Shown: positions 23,701 through 34,920, numbered from the stretch's first letter. The stretch: 64,000 nucleotides of DNA from Tubiluchus corallicola (GCA_030141605.1 JAQGDQ010000065.1:620001-684000), one strand, 5' to 3'. The notes: generated by a model not told the origin, from the sequence alone. Program-made: numbers and translations.

Positions 23701-24039
23701 AAAACGGATAGTTGGTAGCAGGTCAACTAAAAAAGATGGCGGAAATCCAGTAGTGCACTGAATGATCGAGCATAACGTGATGACGTCAATTCTAACGTTA
23801 TTATTATGTATTGATATAAAGATTACGTGTTTGTTCAGCATCACTGTTATTCTTTTATTTCGATGTGTTTGTCTTTTTGTTATATAACAAGTTGTTTTCA
23901 GAGATAATTGCTTTCTGTAGAATGTCACAGTTCTGCACAACTTCCCTCAACGAAAAAATCAAATATAGTCATATGATAAAATTTTGACATTTTTTAGATT
24001 TTATACCTTGAAATCATCTTGGCCTTGACAGAATGTAGA

Positions 24040-24200
24040 ATAATACCAACAGGGTCTGTACCAGCTTTAGGCGTTGTTTATTCTTTGAAGTGTTCGTTTA
24101 GGACAGAAACAACGGCAGAATAATTTTTTGCACTTACAGTGCATCCTTTTATGGGCAGTGAGCCTTCAGCATCCAACTGCCCTTTCAGACTGAAATTTCT
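24040..24200 (-). pseudogene. BEL/Pao-like Gag relic (DUF1759-type segment)
   Basis: The minus strand contains SLKGQLDAEGSLPIKG, then NYSAVVSVLNEHFKE. This resembles the Gag segment of BEL/Pao elements, in which a short L-x-G-x-A-x-x-x-I-x-G motif is followed by NYxxAxxLLxxRF. Flanking frames (to about 24660) are shifted and I could not extend the match securely. No LTRs found. Low-to-moderate support. Confidence 0.4.
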
Positions 24201-24689
24201 GGATCTTGTCGAACTAAGGATTATTGTGGATCGCCGACTCAAAAATTTTCTACCTCTTTGATCACATCATGATAATTTTTATCACCATTGCATGTGTGTA
24301 GCGCTACCATTAAATGCCCATCTACTGTGAGCTTCACCAATAACACTTGCCAAGGCAGAAATGTGCTCTCATAAAGTCATTTAAAAGATCATCAATAGGG
24401 GAGATTTGTTCTCCCTCTCTCCTAGACTGGCTACAGCGACTCGCCCTGAGATGCAAAAAGCATTGGCCGCACCTGTTTTGGCAATGGGTTGAGGACCAGG
24501 CTGGCTTTACATGCTCACTGGTTTCCAAGCAGTTGGTTCTTAGCTTGCAGACGAGTTTTAGGCGGCTCAAAAGAGATTTGCTTAGAGGAGCAATAAAGAA
24601 GGTAAGTAATAAGAATGCGAAGATTCTGTGAATGGGCTGAAGATAAATCAAAACTCATTAGCGACGTCCGCAAGCAGTTGATGGGGAAT

Positions 24690-25095
24690 AGGGTAGCGAA
24701 GCCCTCAGAAGTCGAGATACTCAGATAGCCAGCCATCAGGTGTATCATGTCACATGACAGAGGTTTCATAAGGGGGGGGTACGACAGAGGGACGGGGCTT
24801 TTTGGTCGATGTCAAGCAGGTGACAAGGTGTGGACTCTCTGTCATACATTCTGAAGGTAGGATAGGAGCTAAACTTTCTATTGCTATCAGCGTAGATGAC
24901 TTCTGCGTAGTTGGATCAAGCCAACCTCTGAGACACAAACATCTACTTCACAGCGCGTATTTCGTAGTATGAGGTTGTTTTGGTATTTATGATTGCCATT
25001 CTTACCCAGCCTAGGCTCTAGTAGTTGGGGGTTAATTATTTGATTAATTGCCTAATTAGCTTCCAATACTACCATTGTATAATAATAATACCATT
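24690..25095 (+). repeat. Dispersed repeat, copy 2 (uninterrupted)
   Basis: Matches 1609-1863 joined directly to 2335-2480, without the 470-base middle segment of copy 1. The two blocks meet here at CACAAACATCTACTTCAC. No coding content. Confidence 0.6.
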
Positions 25096-25189
25096 ATGCT
25101 CGTGAATTAACTTTGAATTTTTTTTAACTTGCATTGATTTTATTTTAGCAGATAATGAAGGATTGCCAAGCTCAAGAAGGCACAAATCG

Positions 25190-25700
25190 TTAGCTGTTGG
25201 TGCGCCTGACACCTAATATAGCTTTTATTGCTGATATGTACAAAAGTTCTGCAGGTTTTATACTTGAACACAGCCACGATTCGCAACTACAAAAAAAGCA
25301 TGGCAGATGCAAATGCAGCATCTATAATGTGGTTTTTTACGACACACGGAAAATCTACATTTTTATCCAGTAAGGCAAGAAATTTCAATAAATGACTACA
25401 CTTATTATCACAATGTTGTTCAATAGCAGATGAAAGTTTACCGTCTTGTGTAAAGACCGCCCCTAGATACACCTAATTATCACAATTGTTTACCTTCAAC
25501 TCAGTCACTGTAATGGGCAGCCTGTTGCCTACTTCCGCATTTATAGCTAGAAATTCGTCTTCTTCTTATTAATAATCATACCAGATGATTAGCAACATTC
25601 TAGTAAGTGTTTAACTTAACTGCTAACTGATCTCTCATAGTTTCAAATATGATAGTGTCGTCCATTAACATCAGTGAGTGTCCCACTGTAAATAATCATT
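25190..25700 (-). pseudogene. LINE RT palm/thumb fragment
   Basis: On the minus strand HSLMLMDDTIIFETMR gives the catalytic (M)DD block. It is followed by NVANHLV and, after in-frame stops, YLGAVFTQDGKLSSAIEQHC, CSHLLKFLALL and KNHIIDAAFASAMLF. This is the order of RT palm, thumb and post-thumb segments of a LINE different from LINE-A to LINE-C. Several stops and shifts. Confidence 0.65.
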
Positions 25701-25719
25701 ATCATCACATCTAGTCTTT

Positions 25720-26860
25720 TTACATTCACACGTCTATGCGTTGGATTATCCTAGACAAGGAGCATCCTAGTGCGGATTAACAGCACTATACCAACAAAAG
25801 CCAAACATTAGCTTTTAGGTTTTATATTTAGAAAGGTATAATTTAAGAACAGGCCACCGTAAAGCTTATTCACGATTAATTATGTGGAATGGTTATTCAC
25901 GTAGGCCCAAGTATACTCTATTCACAGTGTCACCAGTCATCTACCCGCAGAGACCTGTTTGCGTGGGTAGATCCAGGCAAGCAGGTTGCTAAGGTAGAAG
26001 AAACCCGGTATCTCCAAGATACGGCATAAGGAGGCGTATTTCTCGACAAAACTTCTAACACCAGTGAGCCGACTGCTGTCAAGCAGCCTTGAATTGAATC
26101 TCGCGCTATTATATTATTAAAAAGAATGGCGCTTCACATTCGGTAGCCTGATAAATAAAATTTATGATAATAAATTTATTGTAATTGTGACCAAACAAAA
26201 TTATAAAGCCGGAAAACAACAAAACATCGGAATTTGTAGCCAGAAACAAAGCGGCTAATGGAAAAGTCTAGCAGGGACGCTCTAGTGGCGGCATTTCTTA
26301 ACGACTCTTGCCACCAATATTAGCATCATTTTTTCTTCAATTTTCTCCTCGTTCCATCAGCTTAAGCTGTGATCACAATTTCGCCTCACTCGTCAACGCC
26401 TGGGTATCGTAAAGAGAGGCAGAGGTGGATGATGACACTGAAGCTGCGATTACAGTGCAGAAACGTACTGTTTAATGTACTGCAGAAATGTACCAGTTTA
26501 AATGCTTGTTTTTTATAATTAGTTCTAATTACGTTATTTGTTCTTAGTGAATGGACATTTTCTGTAAATTTTATGCGACGTTTTATTGTTTCACAAAAAT
26601 CTCATGTGTCAGACAAGAAATGTCACACAAGCAGGTAGCCGTACAGTATATTACATTTCTAGACCTCTCGACACAATTAAGTAAATTTACTGACCTATTA
26701 TTTTAGATTTTAATTTGACGTGTCACATTAATAACATGTATCAGCATGACAGTCAAGACGTTCACATATGGCATGATCTGTGCATAAATAAATGAAATCA
26801 GAACAGAGGCTAGAAATAATAAACAAACTATTAGTAGCACGTGGCCCGTCTGCCCATTTA
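25720..26860. other. No gene or repeat recognised
   Basis: AT-rich sequence without motif-bearing frames, repeat ends or convincing splice-bounded exons. Confidence 0.4.
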
Positions 26861-26866
26861 TAATTA

Positions 26867-27526
26867 TAGTCAAACCTCGTTATACCGCCACCGTTATTAA
26901 CGCCAGCCGCGCCATAATGCTAACTATTACCCTGTCCCGATTTCCATATTATATTAAATATTGGAAATACCGCCAACCTTACTACCATTCGCCAACGTAT
27001 CTGCTGTGCAAAAAGTCCATTTTATAATATAGATTTACCCCCTTATAACGCCAGCCAAGATAAAGCACAATGAATTACTGCTTTGTCAAAACAATTATTT
27101 AACGGCTGTAAGAGCTATTTGATTCAAGGTCAAGTTATCTGGGGCAGCTATTTTATAGTATTAATTATCTAGTAATGTTACTTTTGGAGCGTGGGTAGGC
27201 TGTATGGCTGCATATTTCTCTTATCAGGAGACAGCGGTACAGATTCCTACTCCACACTGTTCCTAAAAGTTTTTCAATGCGGGGCGTAGAACTACCACCT
27301 GCATTATTTTTGTTAGTGAAGCAAAAATTTACAGTATAATACATGTATTGTAGTAGGTATAATAATATTATACTATTTATGATATATTAAAGTTAACAAG
27401 GAAACAAAATACAGATTACAGACTGGAATGACTTTGATATTTAATGACCATCGCCTTACTGCCAACCCCACTACAGCGCCATATTTAGTGGTGTCCCAGA
27501 CCTAGCGTTATAACGAAGTTTGACTG
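26867..27526. mobile_element. pogo/Tigger-like MITE (non-autonomous DNA transposon)
   Basis: The left end AGTCAAACCTCGTTATACCG and the inverted right end AGTCAAACTTCGTTATAACG form terminal inverted repeats of about 20 bases with two or three mismatches. CAGTCAAAC-CTCGTTAT-type ends are typical of pogo/Tigger members of the Tc1/mariner superfamily. The interior (660 bases) has several subterminal CCGCCA and AACGCCAG copies and no transposase frame. The expected TA duplication is present on the left and degraded on the right. Confidence 0.7.
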
Positions 27527-27695
27527 TCTAATTATAATTATAAGTTACGTGTTAAAACAGTGGTAATAAATTTACGTAGGTAAAGCACAAAGCTACACAT
27601 TGGAATAGAAGTTAAAACAGCAATTATAGAAAGCGTAAATAGAATTTCTTATAAATAAACTCTTTAAGCGAAATATTCGTTAAAAAAAGGTGCGC

Positions 27696-27856
27696 GCTAA
27701 AATGGCATAGGTAAAAATGGCACATGAAAACTGACAGACGAAAAAAATGGCACAAATGAACAAGAAGGTAAAAATGACACACAGGAAAAACTGCATAGGT
27801 AAAAATGGGACGGGAAAAATGGCACGAATGAAAAAGTAGGAAAAAATGGCACATAT
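27696..27856 (+). repeat. AAAAATGGCAC minisatellite (left arm of an inverted pair)
   Basis: About eight degenerate units around GTAAAAATGGCACATGAA and AAAAATGGGACGGG. The reverse complement of the same array lies at 29157-29250. Cysteine/Phe-rich frames across it (repeating CHF) are artefacts. Confidence 0.75.
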
Positions 27857-28144
27857 GTTATTTTGATGCAGTTGATTTCTATAATAAAACTAGAATGCAC
27901 TCAGTAGGAAGCAGAACTCTGCCAAAGCTAAAAAATCCTGAATTTATTCTTTTTATTCTTTCGATTAAAAAACCTAAAACTAAGATAAACAAGCAAACAT
28001 ACAAAAATGTACCTGCATATAGACTAGCAAAATATTCTACAGTCATTACCATATATATATTATCTATAGACTGACAAAGTATTTTGTTCATTACATAGAA
28101 TTCTAATCAACCATTCCCCAATATTCCACATAGTGATCATCTAC

Positions 28145-28670
28145 CAGTGGCGGCTCATGGCTAAAATTAGAGTGTGTGCTGTAAAATTAAAATTTTTTAG
28201 CCATTGTTTTAATACGGTGTAAAACAAAACAAACATATGTAAATATTATGTTGTAGTTGTAATTTTAAAGAAACAAACTAATTTAAACATAACCTTGATA
28301 AACTGCTAAACAAAAAATATTGTTTTCTTATGAATAGTCTAAATTGCCGTAGTTCAAGGATGTGCCGATACAGCGGCTTTAAGCACGTGACAACTGACAA
28401 CATGTACTGCAGTGACGACAGTACTCTTTCTACCGAAATTACTGTGCCTTTTCTCAGACATGTACGCATGGCCGCATGCGCACAACAGCCAAACACCGTG
28501 TTGCTTGGGCTGTGAAGCAAATTGTACTTCCCTCACGTGCTCCGGTTCCGCACAAGTATAAAGAAATAACTAAAGAAAAAAGATTAATTATATTGAATAT
28601 TATCGATAATAATGAGTGAAAACAGGCAGTGCTGCAGTACTACAGTACCTATACACGAGCCACCACCATG
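28145..28670. mobile_element. hAT-like MITE, copy 1
   Basis: Starts CAGTGGCGGCTCATGG and ends CACGAGCCACCACCATG, giving inverted ends based on GTGGYGGCTC. Flanking 8-mers TCATCTAC (28137-28144) and ACATCTAT (28671-28678) match at 6 of 8 positions, as expected for an aged 8-bp hAT duplication. The interior is closely related to 42470-43073 and contains no transposase frame; the 60-80-codon frames on both strands (shared between the copies) are not conserved as protein. Confidence 0.75.
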
Positions 28671-29156
28671 ACATCTATCGTTCTTTAGCAATTAATTTTG
28701 GCGATGGCAATAGATTGACATATACACATTAATAAGCGGAGATGAAAGATAGCGTTTCACAGTTTTCCAAGCGAGAATTTCTCGAAGTGGAACCTGAAAC
28801 TAACTCGTAGATGTTTGTCCTCGCAGAGATAATAGAAAAGGTATTAAACACTCCCATGAGACCTCCATGAAGTCCTTCACAAATGTTTTTTACACGTAGT
28901 GTTTCGGTCAAGTTTTCCGAAAAAAGAACGGGTGAAAAACGGCCATTTTGGTGTCATGTACCTAACTTCTCCACAGGGTTTCGTGGAAACCTGTTAGGTA
29001 GTTTTGCGTAATAGGCTTACTGCTATAACAGACAAAAACAACCAACCAACCAAACAAACAAACAGCGTTGCAGCATAACTTCCTTGGCAGATGAAAAATA
29101 ACTAAATTAATTATCCCCCCACAGCAACCCTAATCCTAAACTCATATTTTACTAAA

Positions 29157-29250
29157 CGTGCCATTTTTTCTGTGCCGTTTTATCATACCATTTTTCCTGT
29201 CCCATTTTACCTACTTTTCCATTTTTTCTTGTGCTATTTTTAGGCTAAAG
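29157..29250 (-). repeat. AAAAATGGCAC minisatellite, inverted copy (right arm)
   Basis: Read on the minus strand this gives GTAAAATGGGACAGGAAAAA followed by AAAAAATGGCACGT, aligning with the inner end of the array at 27696-27856. The two arrays face each other across about 1.3 kb that includes the hAT-like MITE. Confidence 0.65.
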
Positions 29251-29282
29251 CACTTACAGGGAAAGGCGTGTTGCTGTACGCT

Positions 29283-29620
29283 TTATTTGTGTTTGCTGAG
29301 CGGGACAAAAGATTCGCATGTTTCAGCTGATCTTAGTGAACGACGAGGGATGTATTCGATAATCAGTTCTTTAAGATAAACTGGTGCAATGTCATTAAAA
29401 ATTTTGTAAAGTAACAACAACAACATTTTAAATTTTATTCTTTGCTCAATGGGTAACCAATGTAGTTTGCAAAGCGCCCGAGACATGGTCAAATTTCTTC
29501 GTTTTTGACATTAACCTGGCCGCGGTCTTTTTTATAATGACGGATGTTTATTTAAATTTTCTTCCGAAATTCTGTACGTTATGCTGTTACAATGATCTAG
29601 ATTTGATGGCATAAAAACAT
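29283..29620 (-). pseudogene. CR1-like LINE post-thumb fragment
   Basis: The minus strand has RRNLTMSRALCKLHWLPIEQ, then FKMLLLLLYKIFNDIAPVYL and IPRRSLRSAETCESFVP. These match the LHWLPxxxRIxFKxLLLxYKxLNxxAPxYL and RxLRS motifs at the C-terminus of CR1-group ORF2. Upstream (29500-29620) only frame-shifted thumb remains are visible. Confidence 0.75.
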
Positions 29621-29960
29621 GAACTTATCTTATATCTAGTAAACCTATATCAAGGCCTCTTTCATTTAAAGCACTAAGCAGCTGTGAAACTGACCTTAGT
29701 ATTTGTATAACGTGTAGTCTAGTACCACAAAAACTATGTAACGGTTCAGGCTATCCAGTGCTACGTCACTTAGGTAGTTCTGTCGGTAAACATTTTTTTA
29801 ATAAATGGGACGTGTGCTTTGTGTTACTGTTTTGCACTTAATGACATTGCCAATCTGGCTGAATCAGATCTCGGTAGAATATCTCATACCGACCTCCTAC
29901 GGTCAAGAATGGAAGGAGGATTATGAGCTAAACAGGTGAATGTGCATTTATTCATAGGCA

Positions 29961-30046
29961 CCAGGCCAACCAATCTACAGGTAATGTTATGATCTGCACT
30001 TTAAACCAGGAAGCCCATAACATTACATGAGATTGGTTGAGCCGTG
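29961..30046 (+). other. Long imperfect stem-loop (hairpin)
   Basis: CAACCAATCT (29967-29976) pairs with AGATTGGTTG (30030-30039). GTAATGTTATG (29981-29991) pairs with CATAACATTAC (30016-30026). They are separated by a small internal loop, and the hairpin closes on a 24-base terminal loop. Outer CCAGGC/GCCGTGG pairing extends the stem. Total length of about 86 bases is compatible with a miRNA precursor, but a MITE relic is equally possible. No expression evidence is available from sequence. Confidence 0.35.
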
Positions 30047-30399
30047 GTTTCCTGTAGAAAAAAACTAACACGTGACATCATCAGTTGTCTGTGTTCCGTC
30101 GTCGGATGCACTTCTCCTATCTGCCTGCCGAGTGTCGTTGGTCCTGTCGTATTTGAAGCATTGTCATCAGATTTTGTTTTTTGTTGTTCTTCTCAGTCAG
30201 CCCTTTTGATTTCTAAGTTTTGGTTTCGTTGTATCTTTCTTAAATTTCTTGAGTGTCATTATGCAGCGCTTACCGGCATCACCATTGGCTAGCCGTAAGT
30301 CTGTCTACCGGGTCGAACCCCGGAACAATATTATATTATATTAATGACAATTATTATTATTAAAATTAACGGCTACGTACTAAAACGCATTCAACCGTT

Positions 30400-30530
30400 T
30401 GATTCATCTATTCACTCATTCATTTCTTCTTTCGTTCGTTTGTATGTTCACTTCTTCCTTCTTTGCTTCCTTCACTGGTTCAGTTGTTTATTTGTTCGTT
30501 CATTTATTCATTCGTCCTGTTGGTCATTTC
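30400..30530. repeat. Degenerate TTCA/TTCG/TTCT low-complexity repeat
   Basis: Pyrimidine-rich, roughly 4-base periodic sequence (ATTCACTCATTCATTTC, TTCGTTCGTTTG). The Phe/Ser-rich frames across it are artefacts. Confidence 0.7.
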
Positions 30531-30539
30531 CTTGTCGGT

Positions 30540-31090
30540 ATTTTTTTAAATGATAATGACTGTTCGTGCTTTCTGGATAGCCGACGTGAGTTTCACAGTG
30601 TATATAAGACGTAGCTACTTCCAATCTGACTATTAAAATCACACTCTTAAAAGAAAGGCTCGGCTCAGGTCAATGCCATTGTGTTCATATCTGTAAGACT
30701 TCTCACAATCATACAATATGTTTGTTGGTTAGACATTCTCATAGACAGTGACACTTATTTTCTAATACGTCGTGTAATACCAGATACGTGGCGGTCAGGC
30801 AAGGGGATAATTTATTTATTGTCGTCACAAAACAGGCGTCAACGTTTGCATGAAAAAATAACAATTTCTATAAGATATCCGTTTTGCTTGTCAGCCAAAT
30901 CGTCTGTCTGTCTAATAATCTGGCTTGGCATTCTAGGCGGGGTGGTGTTCTTGGCGGCTTGGCCTCCTTGGTTTAGAGCCTTGATGAGGCATAGCGATGC
31001 AGTGATGAGAGTGCGTGTGATGCAAGTCTCTTATAAGAGTTGTAAGTCCTTTGTCTGTGTTCCACATGGCATGACAGCACATTAGAAGTT
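30540..31090. other. No gene recognised
   Basis: The one longer frame (30681-31085) has mixed composition with no identifiable motif and no splice or poly(A) context; I do not call it. Confidence 0.4.
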
Positions 31091-31099
31091 TTCCAACAT

Positions 31100-32650
31100 T
31101 TGGTGATGTTCTTACACCGAATACTTACCGCAAATTTATCCAAGCGCGTCTTGACTGTGGTCGCCGACTGTGGTTCTATTCAGGCAGTGAGTTCCATAGG
31201 TTTACCTCTGCGCTTGAGAAACTAAACTCGCATACATCCAGCCTGAACTGTCTTTTGTACATTTTGTATTTGTGACCGCTTGTTTCTGAGGGACGGCAAT
31301 CAAAGAACATTGCTGGATCCATGTCCAAAACATCTGTGAACACTTTATACATCTCGATTAGGCGGCCGCTAATATGCAAGGCTGTATAACTCGAGTTCTT
31401 GTACCTTATCCTCACGTGTACTGCTGTTTAAGCCAGAGACCATATTCACTGCTCTCTCATGGACTTTCTCTAGAGCTGAAATATCTTTGACGTAATGTGG
31501 GTGTTATTGTAGCCTTTTGTAACTGTTCTCTTTGATCATCGTTTGGTAGTACAATGCGTTGATAAGGAAAAAACACTGTACTGCAGGTTTAGTGTTTGAC
31601 GTCTGTTTATTTTGAAATGACTCAAGATATGTGATGAAAGATTCAATGAAGATCCAATTCTTGAACTTTTTCCAATGAGGCAAGTTTGCCAAACTTAAAA
31701 GCAGTTCAAGAATCTGCATTGCCAGAGACTGAGTAGTACGAGGGCGTCAGAGAGTTTACTAAGCGACTGCCCAAAAGTTACTGTCCCAATGTCAGCTTTT
31801 TGTTACTCTTTTTCACAGCAAAAATGCGTCAGTGAACCAGGAAGCTTTTCTAACTAGGTGACCCTGATGAGGTACCACTTGGTACAAACAATTATTAGGT
31901 GGAGATGTCTTAGTGGAGATAGTTCGTGCAAAACAAGAAGCAGGAAATACTCCAGAGAAAGCAATAACCCTATAACATGGGCTCCAAACGTCGCATGCAT
32001 ATTCGATTTGTGGCCACACTAAGGTTTTATATATTGGTATAATGATGTTTCTATGCCTACTAATTGTTCGAGAGATAGCTCCAAGTATCTAATTTGCCTT
32101 GGCGGCTTTACCATTGATATGTATGCGGAATTTGAGTTGGCCATCCACAACTACATCCAAGTCTTTCTCAGAAGTAATCACTGGTTCATCTCTTCCATCA
32201 AACTGATATTGGTATTCTGGGTTGTTATTCCCAAGATGTAGCACTTTACATTTTCCGTCTGCTGTGTTAAGTCATTTGCAACGTTTGGCCACTGGTTTAT
32301 TTTGTCTAAATCAGCTTGCAAGTCAGCAGCAGATTGTGGCGAGGATACACACCCTGCAAGCTTAGTATCGTCGGCGAATTTGCTCAATTTTGAGATGATA
32401 CCGCTATCAGTGTCGTCAATTATCAAGAATAACATTGGTCCTAGTACACTACCTTGGGGTACTCCAGAAAGAACTAGAAGTGTTGATAATTGTTTGTTCT
32501 GTATGATCACTATTTGCTTTCTATTGTCAACCATTCTTTGATCCAACAAAAATGTTTACCACGTATACCATAAGCACATACTTTGACAAGTAAACGTTCA
32601 TGAGGGAGACCCTCTCAAAAGCCTTAGCTAGGTCCAAGTATATAATATCA
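31100..32650 (-). mobile_element. LINE-D: CR1/Jockey-like RT-to-C-terminus remnant, split by a solo LTR
   Basis: Minus-strand motifs in order: YLDLAKAFERVSL (block A, near 32640), SGVPQGSVLGPMLFLI, KFADDTKLAG (catalytic ADD, near 32370), EKDLDVVVDGQLKF, then IEYACDVWSP. Here a 476-base LTR interrupts the frame (31502-31977). It resumes as HYVKDISALEKVHERAVNMV, LIEMYKVFTDVLDMDP and LWNSLPE. RT blocks are recognisable but frameshifted near 32260. The 5' end (endonuclease, RT start) is replaced by LINE-E in opposite orientation. Confidence 0.8.
31502..31977 (-). repeat. Solo LTR inserted in LINE-D (4-bp target duplication)
   Basis: The 476-base segment begins TGTTATTG and ends CCTATAACA (TG...CA, with short inverted TGTTAT/ATAACA ends). 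It is flanked by TGGG at 31498-31501 and 31978-31981. Removing it with one TGGG restores the LINE-D codons for WSPHYVKD exactly, which proves insertion. On the minus strand it holds an AATAAA. No internal retrotransposon region or second LTR is present, so it is a solo LTR, orientation inferred from the AATAAA. Confidence 0.85.
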
Positions 32651-32659
32651 AGTGAAGTA

Positions 32660-33695
32660 CTTTCCAACACTCTTACTTGGACTACTCATATTAATGAATT
32701 ACTGGCCAAAGCCTCAATACGTTTGGATCAGCTGCGTAAGATTAAATATCTTTTAGACAGGAGTTCACTTGATAAAGTGTATAAATCTTATGTTCGGCCT
32801 TTACTAGAATATTGTGACGTTATTTGGGGCAACTGTACTGATGTTAGTGCTTCTGCTAGTGACCGTGTCCAGTATCACGCCTCTCTTATCGTTAGTGGAG
32901 CAGTACTTGGTAATAATACTGATAAGTTGTTTAATGATCTTTCATGGGAGAGTATGCCAGACAGAAGGTATATTCACAATCTGTCACTTTTTTATAAGAT
33001 TGTCAATGGTATTCGTCCTGCTTATTTTAGTCATTTGTTATCACCGAGTACTTTGAGAGAACTGAGTATAACTAACGGTGTTCCAATATTCTTCGCCCTA
33101 AATATCGACCCTACTACTTTACAGGGCCACGTTATGCTGCAACTTTGACATGTAGATTACGTCTTGATAAAAATGCTTCAAACTATTCTCTATGGACGTA
33201 ACTTATGTCCTTCACCTGTCTGCAGTAACTGTAAATTATCTATTGAAAATCGTACTCATTACCAGTTATATTGCTTTGCTTATGCTGCTTATGACAATCT
33301 TAGAATCAATTATATTGATAATGTATTTCCTTTACTTCAGCCTTTTTAAACTTTTATAACTTAACTGCAGCGGAAAGGATCAAATTACTTATAGATGGTT
33401 CGGATGCCTTACCAGTATCCATTAATGAAGCTTTACTGACGGAAGCAAAAAATCTTATTACAGGAACTAAGAGACCACTTTGATATTCTATGTTGTAATG
33501 ACTTGGAAAATGCCATAGGTTACCTATGTAATTTCACCTTTAGCTGTTAAAATTTGTCTACGGCATCATTATGATATAATTGTGATTTTTTTCTGGTGTG
33601 TGTCAAGTTCAATTTTTTACCTCAGAAGAAACTTTATTTAAGCATTTGTAATGTTTTATTGTTAATTCTAAGACTAATAAAATATGTTTATACAA
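32660..33695 (+). mobile_element. LINE-E: RT thumb and C-terminal fragment with 3' UTR
   Basis: Plus-strand motifs: LSNTLTWTTHINELLAKAS, RLDQLRKIKYLLDR, YVRPLLEYCDVIWGNC, MPDRRYIHNLSLFYKIVNG, and after a frame change a C-terminal finger CSNCKLSIENRTHYQLYC (33217-33270). AATAAA occurs at 33676 before a short A-rich end near 33695. Everything upstream of the thumb is missing; the junction with the head-to-head LINE-D is at about 32650-32670. Confidence 0.75.
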
Positions 33696-33699
33696 AAAA

Positions 33700-34920
33700 C
33701 TATTACTTGCATCAAATAGAAACTTCAGTCAAATTGCAATTTAGTTATGTATATTAACTAATTTAACTAACCAATATGGAATAGCTAAATTATAATACCA
33801 GAATTTACAGTTAGTAATTACAATTTAAACAGTTGCTCCATCTATAAGAGAAAATTGTAATCACAACATGTAGTGTAACTATAATTGCAGAACATTAAAA
33901 TATTACATAGCATGAAAACTATACAAATTTTTGAAACAATTCCAATTTCAAATTCAACACTAACAAAACTATAGTTAATCTGTGTATATTATTTTAGTGT
34001 CCATCTGCGAGACACATTCAAATTAGTACAAGACTACTCTACTTAAAGAGAACTTATACCAAACTTGAATGCAAATTTTCAATATCAATTATGCGCTTGT
34101 ATTAATTTAATACAGTCATGTAATTTAATATACATTTAAATAAATTTGAATAGAGGCTGCATATACATAAAAAGAAACAATCTACACATTTTTTCAAAAT
34201 TGCCTTACAAAAATGAGTACAACTATATAATAGCAACATTTAGAATACTAATCAGGAATTTCAATTTTACTGAATAATTCTACAGTAAACCAGTAATTGA
34301 AAATAATTACACCACTAATAATAAGTCGGGACATAAGCTGTACCAATCTGAAGCCTAAATACTGGATATTGCAGCTTACACCAGTTTGCCTAGTTTGAAA
34401 AAAGACAAATCAAATTATAAGCAACTTGAACATATGGAAAATACTGAGAAAACTTTATTACTAGCTCACTTGGCAATGATTAAACAAGTGTGAAAATTTA
34501 CCTTGCAATGACAATGAATCTACCAAACTGCAATATAGCGTACTTCAATCATCAAAAAATTTAAACTAAACTGTTTGAAGATACAGTTAAACGAATAATT
34601 GCAGCAATTTGCAAGAAACACTTCAAGAATAACTAGCACAAACAAATAAATTGTTATCAGTAATCTAAAAATACTTAAAAAAACAATTTAAACAAAAACA
34701 TGAACTAAATACAAGTACAGTTTACGTTAATTGCAAAAACTAAAAAATCATAATGCAATTGCACAACTTTAAAACATTTGTGTATGAAAGTAATGTCTGA
34801 CAAGACAAAAACATTCTATAGTAAAGCATAACTTCAGTAAAGTGATCTGCAAAACAAACTCAAGCTTTTCAGTTATGTATAATTGCAGACATTACAACTT
34901 AAAACTTAAGAATTAACTAA
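33700..34920. other. Very AT-rich stretch, no gene recognised
   Basis: Rich in AATTT/AAACTTG words with no frame over 60 codons. It could be 3' non-coding sequence of the gag-like ORFs at 34930-35615 (minus strand), but no feature marks this. Confidence 0.35.

Noticed and set aside
24347-24631. 94-codon plus-strand frame ending near a GTAAGT donor, considered as a host exon
   Set aside because: Equal-length frames exist on the other strand, no acceptor or homologous motif is apparent, and a retroelement relic lies directly beside it.
30290-30322. B-box-like GGTTCGACCC with a T-arm-like stem on the minus strand (tRNA or tRNA-derived SINE)
   Set aside because: The T loop would have six bases, and no anticodon arm, D arm or A box can be placed at the right distance on that strand.
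30681-31085. 134-codon plus-strand frame as a protein gene
   Set aside because: Begins without clear context, has no recognisable domain and lies beside decayed LINE sequence.
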